From the NCBI GenBank assembly GCA_937981665.1, contig CALJOJ010000041.1, positions 1 to 46,365 on the forward strand: DNA of 46,365 bases, in the 5' to 3' direction. Positions 25,295 through 34,045 of this stretch are shown in pieces. Position numbers and translations under genes: made by a program. The notes below the pieces were generated by a model that saw only the letters and a list, made by a program, of their open reading frames with translations, made no database searches and was not told where the DNA came from. This stretch comes from an uncultured Rubritalea sp. (lineage in GTDB: Bacteria; Verrucomicrobiota; Verrucomicrobiia; Verrucomicrobiales; Akkermansiaceae). Each line of letters starts with the position of its first letter. Within the stretch, counting starts at the first letter, position 1.

Positions 25295-27322
25295 ATGGAA
25301 AATGATCTGAAAAACCTACCTGCCTGCCCTAAGCTAGTCACTGACGACGAGTGGCTCAGACCACACACCGCGCAGATACTACAACGCATTCAGCGCTATA
25401 CCAGCGAGCTAGCAAGAATCCGTGAGCAGCAGCTACCACTCAGCGACTACGCCTCCACTCATTATTCCCGTGGAGTTCATTTTCATACTGCGTCTGATCA
25501 ATGGGTCATTCAAGAATGGGCTCCTCATGCAAAAGGCATTCAGCTTATTGGAGATTTTAATCAATGGGATGGTAAGAACCACCCTCTTCAGCAAGCTAAA
25601 TCCGATAGCACTCTCTGGGAACTCAGTCTCCCTGCTGACGTGTTAGCACATGGAGATAAAATAAAACTCCGTATCCACGGAGCAGATGACTCTATCCGAG
25701 ACCGCATCCCAGCCTGTATCAACAGAGCTGTCCAAGACCCAGAGACTCACGACTTCTGCGGCCAGATTTGGCAACCAGAAAAACCTTACCTCTGGCAGCA
25801 TTCAGAATTTAATGCCTCACACATAGTCTCACCAGTCATCTACGAGGCCCACACTGGGATGAGCGGTGAAGAACCACGGCTGCACAGCTATCGAGAATTT
25901 GCCGATAAAGTCATCCCACACATCGCGCAGGCTGGCTACAATACGATCCAGCTTATGGCAGTACAAGAGCACCCATACTACGGGTCGTTTGGCTATCACG
26001 TCTCTAACTTCTTCGCAGCCTGCTCACGCTTCGGAACGCCAGAGGATCTCAAACACCTGGTTGATACAGCACACCGTCACGGACTCGCTATCCTACTAGA
26101 CCTCGTGCATTCACATGCGGTAAAAAACATCGCTGAAGGCCTGAATGACTTTGACGGAACTAACCACCAGTATTTCCACGCAGGTGAAAGAGGTGATCAG
26201 CCACAATGGGACTCGAAATGCTTCGACTACGGCAAGCCTGAGGTGCGGAAATTTCTCCTCTCTAACATCCGCTACTTGCTAGAAGAATATCAGTTCGACG
26301 GCTTCCGCTTCGATGGAGTCACCTCCATGCTCTATGAACATCACGGAGACATCAGCTTTGATAACAGCGCAAAATACTTTGACGAGAAAGTCGATCAAGA
26401 CGCTATTCTCTACCTCCAACTCGCGACTACCCTCACCCATGAGATCAACCCACACGCCATCATCATCGCCGAAGATATGAGCGGCATGCCCGGGCTCTGC
26501 CGTCCTATAGCTGAAGGTGGTGTAGGCTTCACCCACAGACTCAGCATGGGCATCCCAGACTACTGGATCAAGCTACTAAAGGAATCCCGCGATGAAGACT
26601 GGAGTGTGCATGAGATCTGGAAACAGATGACAGACCGCCGCTACGGGGAGAAAAATATTAGCTACGCAGAGAGCCATGATCAAGCACTCGTAGGCGATAA
26701 GACACTCGCATTCCGACTGATGAATGAGAAAATGTACTGGAATATGAGCGTGGATGACAACGACCCAGTCATAGAGCGCGGCATCGCCCTACACAAGATC
26801 ATCCGCTTGCTCACACTCTCGCTTGCTGGTGAAGGTTGGCTAAATTTCATGGGCAATGAATTCGGCCATCCAGAGTGGATAGACTTCCCTCGTGCTGGCA
26901 ATGACTGGTCATACCAGTACTGTCGCCGTCAGTGGTCGCTCATGCATGACCCTACGCTTAAGTATAAATTCTTAGCAGCATTTGATAAAGACCTGATGCT
27001 CCTTGAAAGACAACAACAATTCCTCCGCTGTGATCCAGCACAACAACTCTGGGCTAGTGAAGACGAAAAAATTCTCGCCTACGAGCGCGGTAACCTCATC
27101 TTCGTTCATAATCTTCATCAAGAGCAGTCACAGACTGACTACCTCATCAATGTTCACCAACCTGGAAAGTATAAAATCTTGCTGGATACAGATGGCTCAG
27201 AATATGGAGGGCAGCACAGGGTCAGTAAGGAAACAGAACATTTCAGCAAGGAAAACAACGACTCCCATCAGATCAAAATTTACATCCCCTGCAGAACTTC
27301 ACTCGTACTTATTAAAGTATAG
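25295..27322 (+). CDS. glgB: 1,4-alpha-glucan branching enzyme, GH13 (eukaryote-like subfamily)
   Basis: This 675-aa enzyme introduces alpha-1,6 branches into glycogen. A CBM48 domain (about 60-130, WAPHAKGIQLIGDFNQWDG) precedes the GH13 barrel. The catalytic residues are the nucleophile D340 in FDGFRFDGVTSM, the acid/base E393 in IIAEDMSGMPG and D462 in YAESHDQALVGD. MAVQEHPYYGSFGYHVSNFF and QYFHAGERGDQPQWDSKCFDY are typical of the GH13_8 group (eukaryotic and some bacterial branching enzymes), not the longer GH13_9 bacterial form. A C-terminal beta domain completes it. No other glycogen gene is adjacent, though a glycogen-synthase-like GT4 lies at 10119. Confidence 0.93.
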   Translation: MENDLKNLPACPKLVTDDEWLRPHTAQILQRIQRYTSELARIREQQLPLSDYASTHYSRGVHFHTASDQWVIQEWAPHAKGIQLIGDFNQWDGKNHPLQQAKSDSTLWELSLPADVLAHGDKIKLRIHGADDSIRDRIPACINRAVQDPETHDFCGQIWQPEKPYLWQHSEFNASHIVSPVIYEAHTGMSGEEPRLHSYREFADKVIPHIAQAGYNTIQLMAVQEHPYYGSFGYHVSNFFAACSRFGTPEDLKHLVDTAHRHGLAILLDLVHSHAVKNIAEGLNDFDGTNHQYFHAGERGDQPQWDSKCFDYGKPEVRKFLLSNIRYLLEEYQFDGFRFDGVTSMLYEHHGDISFDNSAKYFDEKVDQDAILYLQLATTLTHEINPHAIIIAEDMSGMPGLCRPIAEGGVGFTHRLSMGIPDYWIKLLKESRDEDWSVHEIWKQMTDRRYGEKNISYAESHDQALVGDKTLAFRLMNEKMYWNMSVDDNDPVIERGIALHKIIRLLTLSLAGEGWLNFMGNEFGHPEWIDFPRAGNDWSYQYCRRQWSLMHDPTLKYKFLAAFDKDLMLLERQQQFLRCDPAQQLWASEDEKILAYERGNLIFVHNLHQEQSQTDYLINVHQPGKYKILLDTDGSEYGGQHRVSKETEHFSKENNDSHQIKIYIPCRTSLVLIKV

Positions 27323-27336
27323 CTATACCGCTCTCC

Positions 27337-29085
27337 TTAAAGATCACTCACGAGAATCGTTTTCACTCTGAGATGCACCTCCTTCTCAGTTTTATCTTCG
27401 ATCGCTTGTTTGATACTTTGCATTACTGACATTGTTACTGGCACAGCAGACTCCACCGTAATATCGATTAAAGGTATGCCGTCGAGGTGATTAGATCTCT
27501 GCACACGCAGCACCTTAAGGTCAAAGTCTTCAGCACAGTCAGTCAGCACTTCTTCTATTTCCACTGGACCAGCTATTCTCTCAATCAGCACAGAGGTCAA
27601 TGGCACTAATAGCCCTGCCATCACTAGCGTGAGTACGATAAGAAATCTATTAGACCAGACTCCCCCTTCTGCCTTCTTTCGTCCACGAATACCCGCTAGG
27701 TAGAAATTAAATGCCGCACCTAGCACGATAGCCACTACGTTAGTTCCAAACAATAGCGCCGCACCTTGAGCTACTGGAAACTTCCCTAACACTAAACAAA
27801 TACCTGTCGTAGCTATCGGTGGCACCAGAGCTGCCGCGATCGCTACACCAGCCAGAGCTCCACCTAGCTTTGGGCGAGCCACACAATAACTTGCTGCCAC
27901 CCCAGAGAAGAATGCGATACCGAGATCTAACAAACTAGGCTCACCACGAGCTGCTAACTCTGACGTCATTGGCATGTCTAACAGACGGGCAACTAACCCC
28001 ATGATCGCACCAATCGCTAAGGCACTAAAGAAACCTAACAGAACTGCAGACTGACAGCGTTTCCATAATGGCCAGTTACCCTGCACTAGCGATAACCCAC
28101 CACCTAACAATGGCATCATCAGTGGAGCCACTAACATAGCGCCTATCACAACAGCGGCACTATTAGAAAGTAATCCCAAACTTGCAATTAAAGTCGCCAG
28201 CATCATCAATGCAGCAAAATCAAATGACCAACGAGACTTCTCTTCCACATCATCGAACAATGCAACACGCTCATCACGATTCAGCTGTGGCACATTAAGA
28301 TGTAATAAGCGCTCGAACTTCTGGCTAAGCTTACTCTTTATAGGCAGTGCAGCGCGCACCACACAGAGACTCATCCCTTTTTCTCCTTGCATCAGCTTCT
28401 CAGGAATAGTCCCAAAAAGACGCTTTCTAAGAGAATGATGTCCCGATGCACCGATCATGACTAAGCCATATTCTGTCTTCTGCACTTCATGACGTATCCC
28501 TTCGAAGACATCACTTTTCAAAGCCACCTCACAGCGCATCCCGCCGTCTGGCACACCAGCCTTATTAATGTAACGATGTAAGTGGGAAAAGCCGACTGAC
28601 TCAGAAACATCGTCCACATCTGGCTCTACGAAGAAGGCTGTAGCATCTTCACCTTCCATTTCATAAGCCAACTTGAGCGCTACTCTTGAATGTCTCCCGC
28701 CACTAGATGGCACTAAAATCTTATCACCCTGATCTTCGCCATCACCTATCCTTACCACCATCAACTCACAGCCAATCTCATCACTCGCTTGGTTAATAAT
28801 CTTTCTGACCTGCTCTGAGCTGTCAGTAGCATCATTGAGAATTAAAATCTGAGGAGCCAGAGTAGCCTCTAGCTGCCTAATCGTTCTGTACGGATTAGGT
28901 GTCTCAAGCTTGACCACCTTAACCTGCTCATCCTGCCACTCTATGGAAGTGATGTCTGGCAGGCTTGAGCCTGTTGAGAGATTCACAACATAGAGCTGTT
29001 GTTTTCTAGCCGCTGCAACACGCACAGCAAAGGCCTCTAGCCGCTGTTGATACTTCTCTTCTCTGATCACTAACAATACACTCAT
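27337..29085 (-). CDS. Membrane protein with universal-stress-protein and DUF389 domains
   Basis: This 582-aa protein has a soluble N-terminal half and a membrane C-terminal half. Residues about 120-255 look like a UspA domain: ILVPSSGGRHSRVALKLA and the nucleotide-site MIGASGHHSLRKRLFGT (G-x2-G-x9-G pattern). Residues about 285-480 are the DUF389 core, with LLSNSAAVVIGAMLVAPLMMPLLG and about five to seven helices. DUF389 proteins are of unknown function and are often thought to be transporters. The fusion suggests nucleotide or stress control of transport, which is inference. It ends the long minus-strand block and starts 4 nt after mutL, so it is probably co-transcribed with it. Confidence 0.78.
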   Translation of the reverse strand: MSVLLVIREEKYQQRLEAFAVRVAAARKQQLYVVNLSTGSSLPDITSIEWQDEQVKVVKLETPNPYRTIRQLEATLAPQILILNDATDSSEQVRKIINQASDEIGCELMVVRIGDGEDQGDKILVPSSGGRHSRVALKLAYEMEGEDATAFFVEPDVDDVSESVGFSHLHRYINKAGVPDGGMRCEVALKSDVFEGIRHEVQKTEYGLVMIGASGHHSLRKRLFGTIPEKLMQGEKGMSLCVVRAALPIKSKLSQKFERLLHLNVPQLNRDERVALFDDVEEKSRWSFDFAALMMLATLIASLGLLSNSAAVVIGAMLVAPLMMPLLGGGLSLVQGNWPLWKRCQSAVLLGFFSALAIGAIMGLVARLLDMPMTSELAARGEPSLLDLGIAFFSGVAASYCVARPKLGGALAGVAIAAALVPPIATTGICLVLGKFPVAQGAALLFGTNVVAIVLGAAFNFYLAGIRGRKKAEGGVWSNRFLIVLTLVMAGLLVPLTSVLIERIAGPVEIEEVLTDCAEDFDLKVLRVQRSNHLDGIPLIDITVESAVPVTMSVMQSIKQAIEDKTEKEVHLRVKTILVSDL

Positions 29086-29089
29086 CTTA

Positions 29090-30982
29090 TCATCCTTTAA
29101 ACTTTCTCTCTAATTCATTCAGTGAAATCTGCACCAAAGTAGGTCTTCCATCAGGAGTACAGTAGGGTAAATCACAGGCGAACAGCTCGTCTAACAAATT
29201 TTCTACACCTCGTAGATCACAGCATTCATACTTAGCCACTCTCTGCGATAAGGTTTCAGCAAATACCTCAAATGCCATCTGCTTACCTCGCCTTCCGCCC
29301 TGAGTAGCGATTAACTCATCGATCATCACGGTGATAAACTCTCGCGGGCTATCCACCTCGATAAGCGCTGGCAGACTACGCACCTGAACAGAACTTCCTC
29401 CAAAGGGTTCGATAGAAATTCCAGCTTCTGAGAAATTTTCGAGATTACTTAAAACTACATCCAGGTCTCTTGCTTCGAGGTCGATGACTTCTGGAACTAA
29501 CAGCCCCTGGCTGGCTATCTCCACCCCGTCGCCAGTGTGCTTCTGAGCTGAATCTAGCACTTTCTCATAGACTACCCGATCACGCGCTGCTTTAGGCTCT
29601 AGTAATACTAAACCATCTTCGCCTTCCATCAATACATAAGTGTCATGCAGCGAACATAGTATATTAAAACGTGGCCTCTCTGCTTCTTCTATTTCTAGCT
29701 TATCCTGCTGAGCTACTGGTGTGGGAAACGAAGGTCTAGAACCTGAGGTAGACCCAGAGCTAGGCTTAGAACTAGGAGACGAAGCTACAGCCTCGGTGAC
29801 CGGCTTGTCGATGACAGACGTAGTCGACTCCCCGCTCTCAACTTTCACCACCTCAAGGTCTTCAGCTTTTGTTAGATCTTGATTCGAGGTTCTCTGGCCT
29901 GATAAGTTCACCACTGGGGAAACTTCACCAGTCTTACGAGAAATAATTTTCGCTTGCCCTGCGGCCACGCTCTTCGATGCAGAGTTTTTCGGCTGAGGTA
30001 TGCAACGAGCTTCTACAGCATTGAGTACTAGACTCCGAACCTCAAACGGCTTATGAAACCTCACCTCTTTTTTCGCTGGATGCACATTCACGTCCACTAG
30101 AGCAGGGTTCATTGTGATCCAGAGCCAAGCTGTAGGATTGAAACCATCGATCACAGCTCCCTTAAAACCATCTTTGATCGCACGGCTGATCGCTGAATCT
30201 TCTACTGGCCTACCATTAAGAAAAACAAACTGCTGGCGTCTGCCTTTACGAGCATGATCTGCGGCAAGGACATAACCTAGCACCTCCATCCCTCCTTGTT
30301 CCGTGCGTGGCACCTCTATGAGAGATCTGCCTATCTCTGCCCCAGAAAGCCCAGCAATACGTGTCCTTCTATCACTAGTCGCCGGCACATCGAAGACTAC
30401 TCTACCGTCTTTTTTAAATGTAAACCTTACCTCTGGATACGCTAATGCATGAAGCTTCACTTGGTGCTCCACATGAGCGGATTCAGTACTCTCCGCGCGC
30501 ATGAATTTCCTTCTAGCCGGAACATTAAAAAACAGATTCTTTATCTCAAAGACTGTCCCATGTTGCATCCCTACTACTCTAACATCTTGGACCACACCTC
30601 CATCAATCGTGATTTCAGAACCCTCCACGCTATCTGCCTCACGAGTAAGTATCCGCATTTTTGAAACACTCGCCACACTCGGCACAGCCTCACCACGGAA
30701 GCCCATGGTCGATATGGCAGCCAGCTGATTTACATCCTTGAGCTTACTTGTGGCATGGCGTTCTAAGCACATCAAGGCGTCTTCTTTATTCATTCCGCAG
30801 CCATCATCGGTGATCTTGATCAACGATGCTCCACCCTTATGGATCTCCACCTCGATATGTTTCGCCCCAGCATCTATGGAATTTTCCACCATTTCCTTCA
30901 CCACACTGGCTGGACGTTCCACGACCTCACCTGCCGCTACTTGACTGGCTAAAACATCAGGGAGTATCTGGATCTTTGGCAT
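29090..30982 (-). CDS. mutL: DNA mismatch repair protein MutL
   Basis: This 630-aa protein has the MutL GHKL ATPase domain: VAAGEVVERPASVVKEMVEN, SIDAGA, ITDDGCGM and TMGFRGEAVPSVASV. A Ser/Pro/Thr-rich linker (about 345-440) separates it from the dimerisation domain (about 450-630). The endonuclease motif DQHAxxERxxYE of most bacterial MutL proteins is replaced here by EPKAARDRVVYE (462-473), and the last motif reads TPDGRPT. So the nuclease centre appears degraded, as in the MutH-dependent enterobacterial form. The gene is 4 nt from the USP-DUF389 gene and 72 nt from the HtrA gene. Confidence 0.93.
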   Translation of the reverse strand: MPKIQILPDVLASQVAAGEVVERPASVVKEMVENSIDAGAKHIEVEIHKGGASLIKITDDGCGMNKEDALMCLERHATSKLKDVNQLAAISTMGFRGEAVPSVASVSKMRILTREADSVEGSEITIDGGVVQDVRVVGMQHGTVFEIKNLFFNVPARRKFMRAESTESAHVEHQVKLHALAYPEVRFTFKKDGRVVFDVPATSDRRTRIAGLSGAEIGRSLIEVPRTEQGGMEVLGYVLAADHARKGRRQQFVFLNGRPVEDSAISRAIKDGFKGAVIDGFNPTAWLWITMNPALVDVNVHPAKKEVRFHKPFEVRSLVLNAVEARCIPQPKNSASKSVAAGQAKIISRKTGEVSPVVNLSGQRTSNQDLTKAEDLEVVKVESGESTTSVIDKPVTEAVASSPSSKPSSGSTSGSRPSFPTPVAQQDKLEIEEAERPRFNILCSLHDTYVLMEGEDGLVLLEPKAARDRVVYEKVLDSAQKHTGDGVEIASQGLLVPEVIDLEARDLDVVLSNLENFSEAGISIEPFGGSSVQVRSLPALIEVDSPREFITVMIDELIATQGGRRGKQMAFEVFAETLSQRVAKYECCDLRGVENLLDELFACDLPYCTPDGRPTLVQISLNELERKFKG

Positions 30983-31054
30983 CGCAGAATGTTATAATCT
31001 CTCACCAAGCAGAGGTCAATCAAGGCGTGTCATTTCTAAGCATTTTCTAGCCTT

Positions 31055-32563
31055 CTAGTGACGGTTCACCTGCTCAAGAACAATAGGAGAAAGAAAACGC
31101 TTACCATTTCGAATCACGAAGATCTCTATATTGGTAGTGGATGCTGTACTCAGTACAACTTGGTAAAAGTGATTCACGTGATAGATCGGCGTCTGATTAA
31201 TTTTATAAATCACATCACCTTTCAATATTTTTCCATCGGCAAGACTATTAGCGATAACCACTTGGACACCTACTCCATTTACGCTGGAAGGCCCCAGATT
31301 GAATGGCTGGATACCTATTTCATTGAGAACTCTCTTAGCTTGCTCGACACTAACCTTAGGAGACGGAAGTTTATTGATCCCTGCATTAACTTGGGAAATT
31401 TTCGCATTAAGTTGTTCTTTTCTGCCTTTTCTCCACACTACTATTTCCACCTCTTTATCAATGTCCGTTTTCTGAATGAGAGACATTAGATCAGCTCCCC
31501 CTTGTACCGCTGTATCAGCATACTCAATGATGATATCCTCCTCTTCTATGCCAGCGATATCAGCCGGCGAACCGTCAGCGATCTCATGCACCAGGGCTCC
31601 TCCGTCTTGACTATATTGGTAATGCTCGCGCACCTGCTTGGACTCAATAGAGTCAGCATAGATCCCTAAATAACCACGCATAGGCTCCTGATGCTTTAGC
31701 AGATCCATGAAGGTCTTCTTCACTAAGTTAGAAGGAATAGCGAAGCTGATCCCCTGAAAACTCGGGTTCTCTTTATCACTAGAAAAAATCGATGAATTAA
31801 TCCCGACAATTTCACCTAGTACATTTACTAATGGTCCACCGGAGCTACCTGGATTAATAGCGACATTAGTTTGAAATAACGATGGCTGAAGGTCTGAACG
31901 TGAACTTCTACGGGCAGAGACAATCCCATTTGTAACTGATCTACCAATACCAAAAGGATTTCCAAATCCGAGCACAACATGCCCCTCCAGCACCTCATCT
32001 GAGTCCCCAAACTTTAGAGCCTTGAGCGCTCCCTCAGCTTCTATCTTTAATAAAGCAATGTCTGTAGAAGGGTCAATAGCGATGAGCTGTGCGATATACT
32101 TATCCTCATTAGCAAGCGTGATAGCAATCTCCTGCTTATCCGCGATAACGTGGTGGTTCGTAATGATATGACCTTCTTCAGAAACAATGACTCCAGAGCC
32201 TTGGCCTTTGACACTCTTCGGTAAATACCCAGTACGGCCAGTACGGTCTAACACGCGAGTATTCTTAGTACCTGATGTATTCACACTCACCACTGAAGGC
32301 CTTACCACCTGTGCGATCTTGGCGTATTCATTACTCAGAGCTATTAGATGAGAAACTTCTGACCGTTTTATAGGAGCGCGATCAGGCAACGTAACATTCG
32401 CCTTCACTTTATCTTCATTGCTCGCATTTGAAACCGGTTGTGTTTGCTTTAGAAAATCTAACAAGCCGGGCTCCCCAGATAGCTTTCTCAGTCCTACTGT
32501 AATAAGTAAGGCACTAGAGAGAACAATGGTGATAATAACTGTTCTGTAGTAACTGTCTTGCAT
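31055..32563 (-). CDS. HtrA/DegP-like periplasmic serine protease with two PDZ domains
   Basis: This 502-aa protein is held by an N-terminal membrane segment (about 8-24). The trypsin-like domain has the triad H138 (ITNHHVI), D168 (STDIALL) and S241 (NPGSSGGPL). Two PDZ domains follow (about 300-385 and 400-500, GVGVQVV in the second). The family degrades or refolds damaged envelope proteins. It is one of three extracytoplasmic proteases or repair enzymes in the window that pair logically with the seleno redox proteins, but it is not adjacent to them. Confidence 0.92.
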   Translation of the reverse strand: MQDSYYRTVIITIVLSSALLITVGLRKLSGEPGLLDFLKQTQPVSNASNEDKVKANVTLPDRAPIKRSEVSHLIALSNEYAKIAQVVRPSVVSVNTSGTKNTRVLDRTGRTGYLPKSVKGQGSGVIVSEEGHIITNHHVIADKQEIAITLANEDKYIAQLIAIDPSTDIALLKIEAEGALKALKFGDSDEVLEGHVVLGFGNPFGIGRSVTNGIVSARRSSRSDLQPSLFQTNVAINPGSSGGPLVNVLGEIVGINSSIFSSDKENPSFQGISFAIPSNLVKKTFMDLLKHQEPMRGYLGIYADSIESKQVREHYQYSQDGGALVHEIADGSPADIAGIEEEDIIIEYADTAVQGGADLMSLIQKTDIDKEVEIVVWRKGRKEQLNAKISQVNAGINKLPSPKVSVEQAKRVLNEIGIQPFNLGPSSVNGVGVQVVIANSLADGKILKGDVIYKINQTPIYHVNHFYQVVLSTASTTNIEIFVIRNGKRFLSPIVLEQVNRH

Positions 32564-32592
32564 TATTTATCGTATATTCCCCCAGTTACCAG

Positions 32593-33150
32593 TTACCAGT
32601 TCACAGCGCACTCAGCCCTCTCCCCGCTTTTATCTTCATAGTGCACAAGACCATGCTCTATCCCGTATTCATGTACACACTTGGTCACCTTCACGTCATA
32701 GCAGCAGTACTCAGCTATCTTCATCATGAAAGATTCATCCTTCGTCTTCTGAAATTCATTCCACCAGCGCAGTGCATCGAGACCATCTGCTGTCTTACCT
32801 GCACCCAATGAAGAAGTAGCTATCGAATCTAACTTAAGTCTAAAATCTAACTTCTCTTGTAGGTCCAGCATCATATCGAGATTGATCGTCTGGCTAGCCA
32901 GATCATAGATCGTGTAGGCCTGAAGCACTGGGTAGTCGAACTGAATGTGGTTATAGCCCACCACGAGATCAGCACCCACGAGCTGGTTCACTAGCGCATC
33001 GACATTGGCCTCATCATAGACGTGATATTTCCCAGTCTTCGTAGAGTATGTCACACCTACAGACATCCCCATTTTATCTTTATGCTTACTCCCGCCCACT
33101 GCGGTAAAGCTCTTTTTTGTCTCTAGGTCAAAGTAAACGATGTCTTTCAT
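32593..33150 (-). CDS. DEDD-type 3'-5' exonuclease-like RNase H-fold protein
   Basis: This 185-aa protein has the exonuclease motifs: FDLET (D8, E10), GYNHIQFDYPVL (D72) and YCCYDVKVT with Y148 and D152, the DEDDy order. DSIATSSLGAGKTADGLDAL resembles the region around helix 5 of RNase H-like nucleases of the YprB type. It lacks a helicase or polymerase partner in the same chain, so the substrate (DNA or RNA) is open. The gene is 29 nt upstream of the HtrA gene's start and 32 nt downstream of the GYF-RDD gene, within the minus-strand block. Confidence 0.72.
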   Translation of the reverse strand: MKDIVYFDLETKKSFTAVGGSKHKDKMGMSVGVTYSTKTGKYHVYDEANVDALVNQLVGADLVVGYNHIQFDYPVLQAYTIYDLASQTINLDMMLDLQEKLDFRLKLDSIATSSLGAGKTADGLDALRWWNEFQKTKDESFMMKIAEYCCYDVKVTKCVHEYGIEHGLVHYEDKSGERAECAVNW

Positions 33151-33182
33151 AATTAAGAATAGAATGGAGTGAAATGAAAATA

Positions 33183-34043
33183 TTAAAATTTAAAACCGGA
33201 CTGCTGCTTCAAGTAATCTAGATATTCAGCTGGAATCGTACTCTGAATGACAGCAGAAGTTCCTATTACGACTACTACATAGAGAGCTATCTTGATAGGG
33301 TTTAACGGCGAACATTCGGTTATATTGTTCTGCGGAATATCCCACAGAAACTTTCCGTATTTAGAAGCTACAAACCAAGATAAAGGAAGTGTCACCAGAA
33401 TAAAAGGGGTGCTCATAGCAAAACCTAATACCCACACTCTAGCGGCTCGGATGACGGAGGTATCTAAATTTAACATATACCCATCAGACCTTCGGAGCTT
33501 GATCTCCAATAGCCATTTACCAGGAGTAGTTCCTAAGTATGTCAGAGCCAAGCCATCTACTAGTATATAAGGTAAATGGAAGAGTAACTCACGGAACACA
33601 TCACTCTGATCAAAGGGATTCATACCCATTTGCAACTTTATGAAGATAATAGCGATCGAGTAGATCCATATATCTAGCATCCTAGCGAAGAAACGTCTAA
33701 CAGGATGCAGCGGCTCGTTCTGAAACTGCTCTGAATTTGGCTGAGAACGCTTAGGGCTAGAGTTTCTCAGCTCATGAATATGCCTCTCTAGCTTTTCCTC
33801 AAATTCGTCTTTGTTTAGACTGCTGCCCCCTTCTTGAGTTTCATCATCTTCACCATCAATATTTTTAGATTGAGAGAAAGATGAGCCATAGGCAGGTACA
33901 TCAGCGAGAGTCACCCAGCCATCTACGCCCTCATACCAAGCTAGTGTCTCAGCATCGACCTCACCATTAGAGATCATATCTCTGACAGTGTATACCTCAT
34001 GTGGACCAGTGCGCTCGCCGTCTTCTAATAACCAGATTCTCAT
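33183..34043 (-). CDS. GYF_2-RDD membrane protein
   Basis: This 286-aa protein begins with a GYF_2 domain (1-55, IWLLEDGERTGPHEVYTVRDMI and the typical WYEGVDGWVTLADV), which is commonly a peptide-binding module. A charged linker (57-107) leads to an RDD domain (about 108-285) with Arg in PVRRFFARMLDIWIYS and about four helices. RDD proteins are poorly understood; some are ion transporters. It ends 2 nt from the start region of the exonuclease side and starts 2 nt after the LolC/E-like gene, so it is likely translated from the same message. Confidence 0.82.
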   Translation of the reverse strand: MRIWLLEDGERTGPHEVYTVRDMISNGEVDAETLAWYEGVDGWVTLADVPAYGSSFSQSKNIDGEDDETQEGGSSLNKDEFEEKLERHIHELRNSSPKRSQPNSEQFQNEPLHPVRRFFARMLDIWIYSIAIIFIKLQMGMNPFDQSDVFRELLFHLPYILVDGLALTYLGTTPGKWLLEIKLRRSDGYMLNLDTSVIRAARVWVLGFAMSTPFILVTLPLSWFVASKYGKFLWDIPQNNITECSPLNPIKIALYVVVVIGTSAVIQSTIPAEYLDYLKQQSGFKF

Positions 34044-34045
34044 AC

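Noticed and set aside
31058..31489. Plus-strand 143-aa frame opposite the HtrA gene
   Set aside because: It lies antisense to the well-supported second PDZ domain and has no recognisable motif.
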